From Bugula neritina (taxonomy: Eukaryota; Bryozoa; Gymnolaemata; Cheilostomatida; Bugulidae): 64,000 nt of DNA. The DNA is taken from the NCBI GenBank assembly GCA_964035545.1, contig OZ037772.1:9769150-9833149 (forward strand), read 5' to 3'. Position numbers and translations under genes: made by a program. Within the stretch, counting starts at the first letter, position 1. Every line of letters starts with the position of its first letter. Shown here piece after piece: positions 61,431-64,000 of the stretch. The notes under the pieces are model-generated. The model was given only the letters and a program-made list of their open reading frames with translations. It ran no database searches and had not been told where the DNA came from.

Positions 61431-63905
61431 AAGCAAAATTGTGGGAGCTGCCAAGTTAACCCTAAGCTTGCCATGTGTGAGAGCTGCCAGATGTTTGATC
61501 CTTTCAAGAGGAAAACGTGATGTCAACAGGTAGCTTGTTATTGGAATTAGGAAACTAGCGCAAAATTGTAATCGAGGTTGAATCTAACATATTGAGTGAT
61601 CATACTGGTTTTAAAGATAGTTGGCTGAAATAATCGGAATTCAAATATTTTAGAATTGCTGCGAGTATCTCCGATAACATTCTCATGGTCGTTGATTAGC
61701 AGTTAAAATGTTCAGTAGCATTCTATATCAGCCTTGTTTAATTGAAAAGTAGACAAGTTTTTTCTCTGAAAATGCTAAATTAGCAAAACTCAGGTAAAAC
61801 CTGAGTTTATTAGATGTGAGGCTTGCCAAACAGTTGATGCAGTTTTGGGTGAAGAAATCTTTGTGGCAACACCAAGCTTGCGGGCATAAGGAAACTGGCA
61901 CCAGGTCTTCAACCCAATACACGGACACAAATTGTCCCTTTGATGGTAGACTGTGAAGTTGAAAATAAAGTAGTGAGGGTGGGAGGGTTTCCCAATTCAA
62001 TCCAGAAAAAATCAATTGAAATTTGCCGTGGTTCTACTGAATTTTAATGTTTTATATATAACTGAGGGTTAACATACAGAAGGGCTGATCATAACAGATG
62101 GTATTGACCTAGCTTACACAATACTACTGGTTGAAATAGTGTCAAACGTTGTGTCACCAGTTTCCATTGTATTCATCAATTGGAAATCTCCAATCTTTTT
62201 GTTGTCAGACTAAATGGTATTGACAGGATACTACTTCTGCAGCTGTATCTAACATAACGAGTAGCAAGACTGGTGTTTGAGATGGTGAATTGAAGAGTAC
62301 TGAGTGCAAATATATCCCAAGTAATGAAAGCATCTTCAAACACAATTTTATGGTAGTTAGCGTAGACTGTCCAGGAGCATTCCATACATCTGGTTAAATT
62401 CTCTAAAGTAAACCAGTTTCCTCTGTAGAAGCACAGAATCAGCAAAACTCAGATATGTATTTCCCACTTGACCTCTTGTAGAAGAGAGCTCTGTGCTTGC
62501 TAGGGTTGAAAATGGAAACTCTAGGACTGACTGCAAATATTTTATAACAGCTTAACAATAATGCATTTTATTATTCTACAGTACAATATCATACATATTT
62601 TATCTAGAATATTACTAGTTTAAAGATAAAAAGAATTCTATGTTATAAATGATATAAAGTGAAGTACTTTTTAGTCCTTTTCAAACTTGATTGTTATAAC
62701 TAACATTCATTTAAATCAGTTGGCTCAAAATCAATGTTGCAAAACATATTAAAATATAAATAATAAATACTTGGCCTTCAACCTGACAGAAGCTAAACAC
62801 ATTCTTCTTTGTTTCATATGATGTATCAGTTACCCAGGAGAATGGCGATTTCAGAGTATTTCTGTATTGTTGATGTTACTCGCAGGAATGATCAGTACCA
62901 TGTGTAGACTCAGTTCTATGTGAGGTGAATCAGATTTGGAGCACACATATGACTTGTGCCACACTGAAGCATAATTGTTCTGTTGATTAGAGCTACTAAC
63001 TACGACAGTGTTTTAGGATTGGCTGATAAATCAGCATTTATATGAACTCTCATAGTAATGATCTTACTATATAGATGAGAGCCTTGCTAGAAGATTAATC
63101 TTGCTTTAGGACCGGCATTTTTCCTGCCAACAGACAGCTTGTAAGTGAAGGTAAGCTTTTCACCAAGGTGCCTAAGATCTAACTAGGGAGCCACTTGGTT
63201 GTTGGCACACAGCCTGTGAGCATTTGAAAAAAACACGTACATAACACCATGAAGTGGATGCAGAGCAGCCAACAGTGTGGCTAGAGCGATTGCAAAAACT
63301 TTGATTGCCAGTTTTGGAGGTTTTGGTAAAGCTCTTTGAGAAGCTGGTTTTTAAGAAGCCAGGGGAGATTGAGGTGCTGCTTGTAGAAAAACAATATAGG
63401 TATTTCCAATTGAGCAATCAGGTTTACTACTTTGTGCATGGTGTTCCTTTTAGTTCTAAACTGTCTCATTTTAGTTGAACCCGCAGAGTTTTGGGAAGCT
63501 GTCAAGTGAAATCTAATCTTACTGGGGTTGGAGACCAGATTTTGGCAGCACAGAGATACCTGAAGTTGTTAGAACACAGCCTGTGGGTATTGGAGAACAA
63601 CAAATAGGAGACTACTTTGAGATGAATTCAGAGTACACCAAAGATTTGAGGTGGCTGCATAGCAACTGACAGTTTAGCTGGAGTGACTGCAAAACTGCGA
63701 TTGCTGGTCATGCAGGGTTTGGTAAAACCTTTTGAGAAGCTGGGACAGATATGAATTGTCCACCCTGAGAGCAGGTACTTGTAGAAGAAATATATGAGTT
63801 TTTTCTGATATATCGGTTATCTTGACCCTTTTGTGTCCCTTTTGATCCGGAGTTGCCTCAGCAAAAGACATGTGGTTCAAAGAAGCAGTTATTATCACTT
63901 CAATT
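61431..63905 (-). pseudogene. Decayed internal repeats in unit 3
   Basis: Counterpart of 40460-43130. The FFYK-to-FSK segment near 63790 is frameshifted by an extra T relative to units 1 and 2, so the frame kept in those units is lost here. Confidence 0.4.
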
Positions 63906-64000
63906 ATTTATGTGATATATTACTCATTGTTGGTCACAGAGGTTAGTGAAGAGCTGTCCCGAGAGCAAGGGAAGTCTGAGATCACAGAGTTACAGAGAAA

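Larger units (their letters stand above)
60741..64000. repeat. Segmental tandem unit 3 (left part only)
   Basis: The first 3.3 kb of a third unit: start sequence, minisatellite and decayed repeats, all aligned to units 1 and 2. It shares the 0.2-kb deletion with unit 2. A third F gene should start beyond base 64000 and read back toward this flank; none of its exons is inside the window. Confidence 0.8.

Overview
The window is AT-rich (roughly two thirds A+T by eye) animal nuclear DNA. Genes are split into short exons with GT-AG introns, microsatellites are frequent, and there is a metazoan-style TRIM ubiquitin ligase. An invertebrate, perhaps a lophotrochozoan, fits best; I cannot name the species. 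I rebuilt the gene models by hand from splice sites, reading-frame phase and agreement between paralogs. No transcript evidence was available.

Region 1 (1-39.2 kb) holds four members of one gene family that I do not recognise, called here family H. They are H-A (minus, runs off the left edge), H-D (plus, 6954-10325), H-B (minus, 24311-32498) and H-C (minus, 33286-39197). All share a four-exon, probably helical module with conserved intron phases (2, 1, 0, 0) and near-constant exon sizes. H-B and H-C carry a second, related module. The three complete members end in long disordered tails unlike one another, with acidic-hydrophobic motifs and basic clusters resembling activation domains and nuclear localisation signals. 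A short unidentified gene lies at 4301-5126. An eight-exon TRIM gene (RING, B-boxes, coiled coil, probable beta-propeller) lies between H-D and H-B at 15557-21848. Between H-D and the TRIM gene is a non-coding tandem duplication of 1.8-2.1 kb units.

At 23.1-23.5 kb, between the convergent 3' ends of the TRIM gene and H-B, is a small tandem element whose minus strand has a complete type I hammerhead ribozyme core. A second copy 272 bp away has lost core residues. This looks like a metazoan retrozyme or a Penelope-type terminal repeat.

Region 2 (39.6-64 kb) is a tandem array of about 10.5 kb units: two complete and the start of a third. Each complete unit has a ten-exon minus-strand gene, called here family F (402 and 418 aa). 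The product has an N-terminal Met-Gly-Asn, a Pro/Ala repeat, three related acidic exons and a C-terminal membrane anchor. The 3' flank of each unit carries a 31-bp minisatellite and decayed internal repeats.

The clustered, fast-changing paralogs next to a TRIM gene could suggest a role in conflict or innate immunity. That is inference only; no domain of families H or F was identified.
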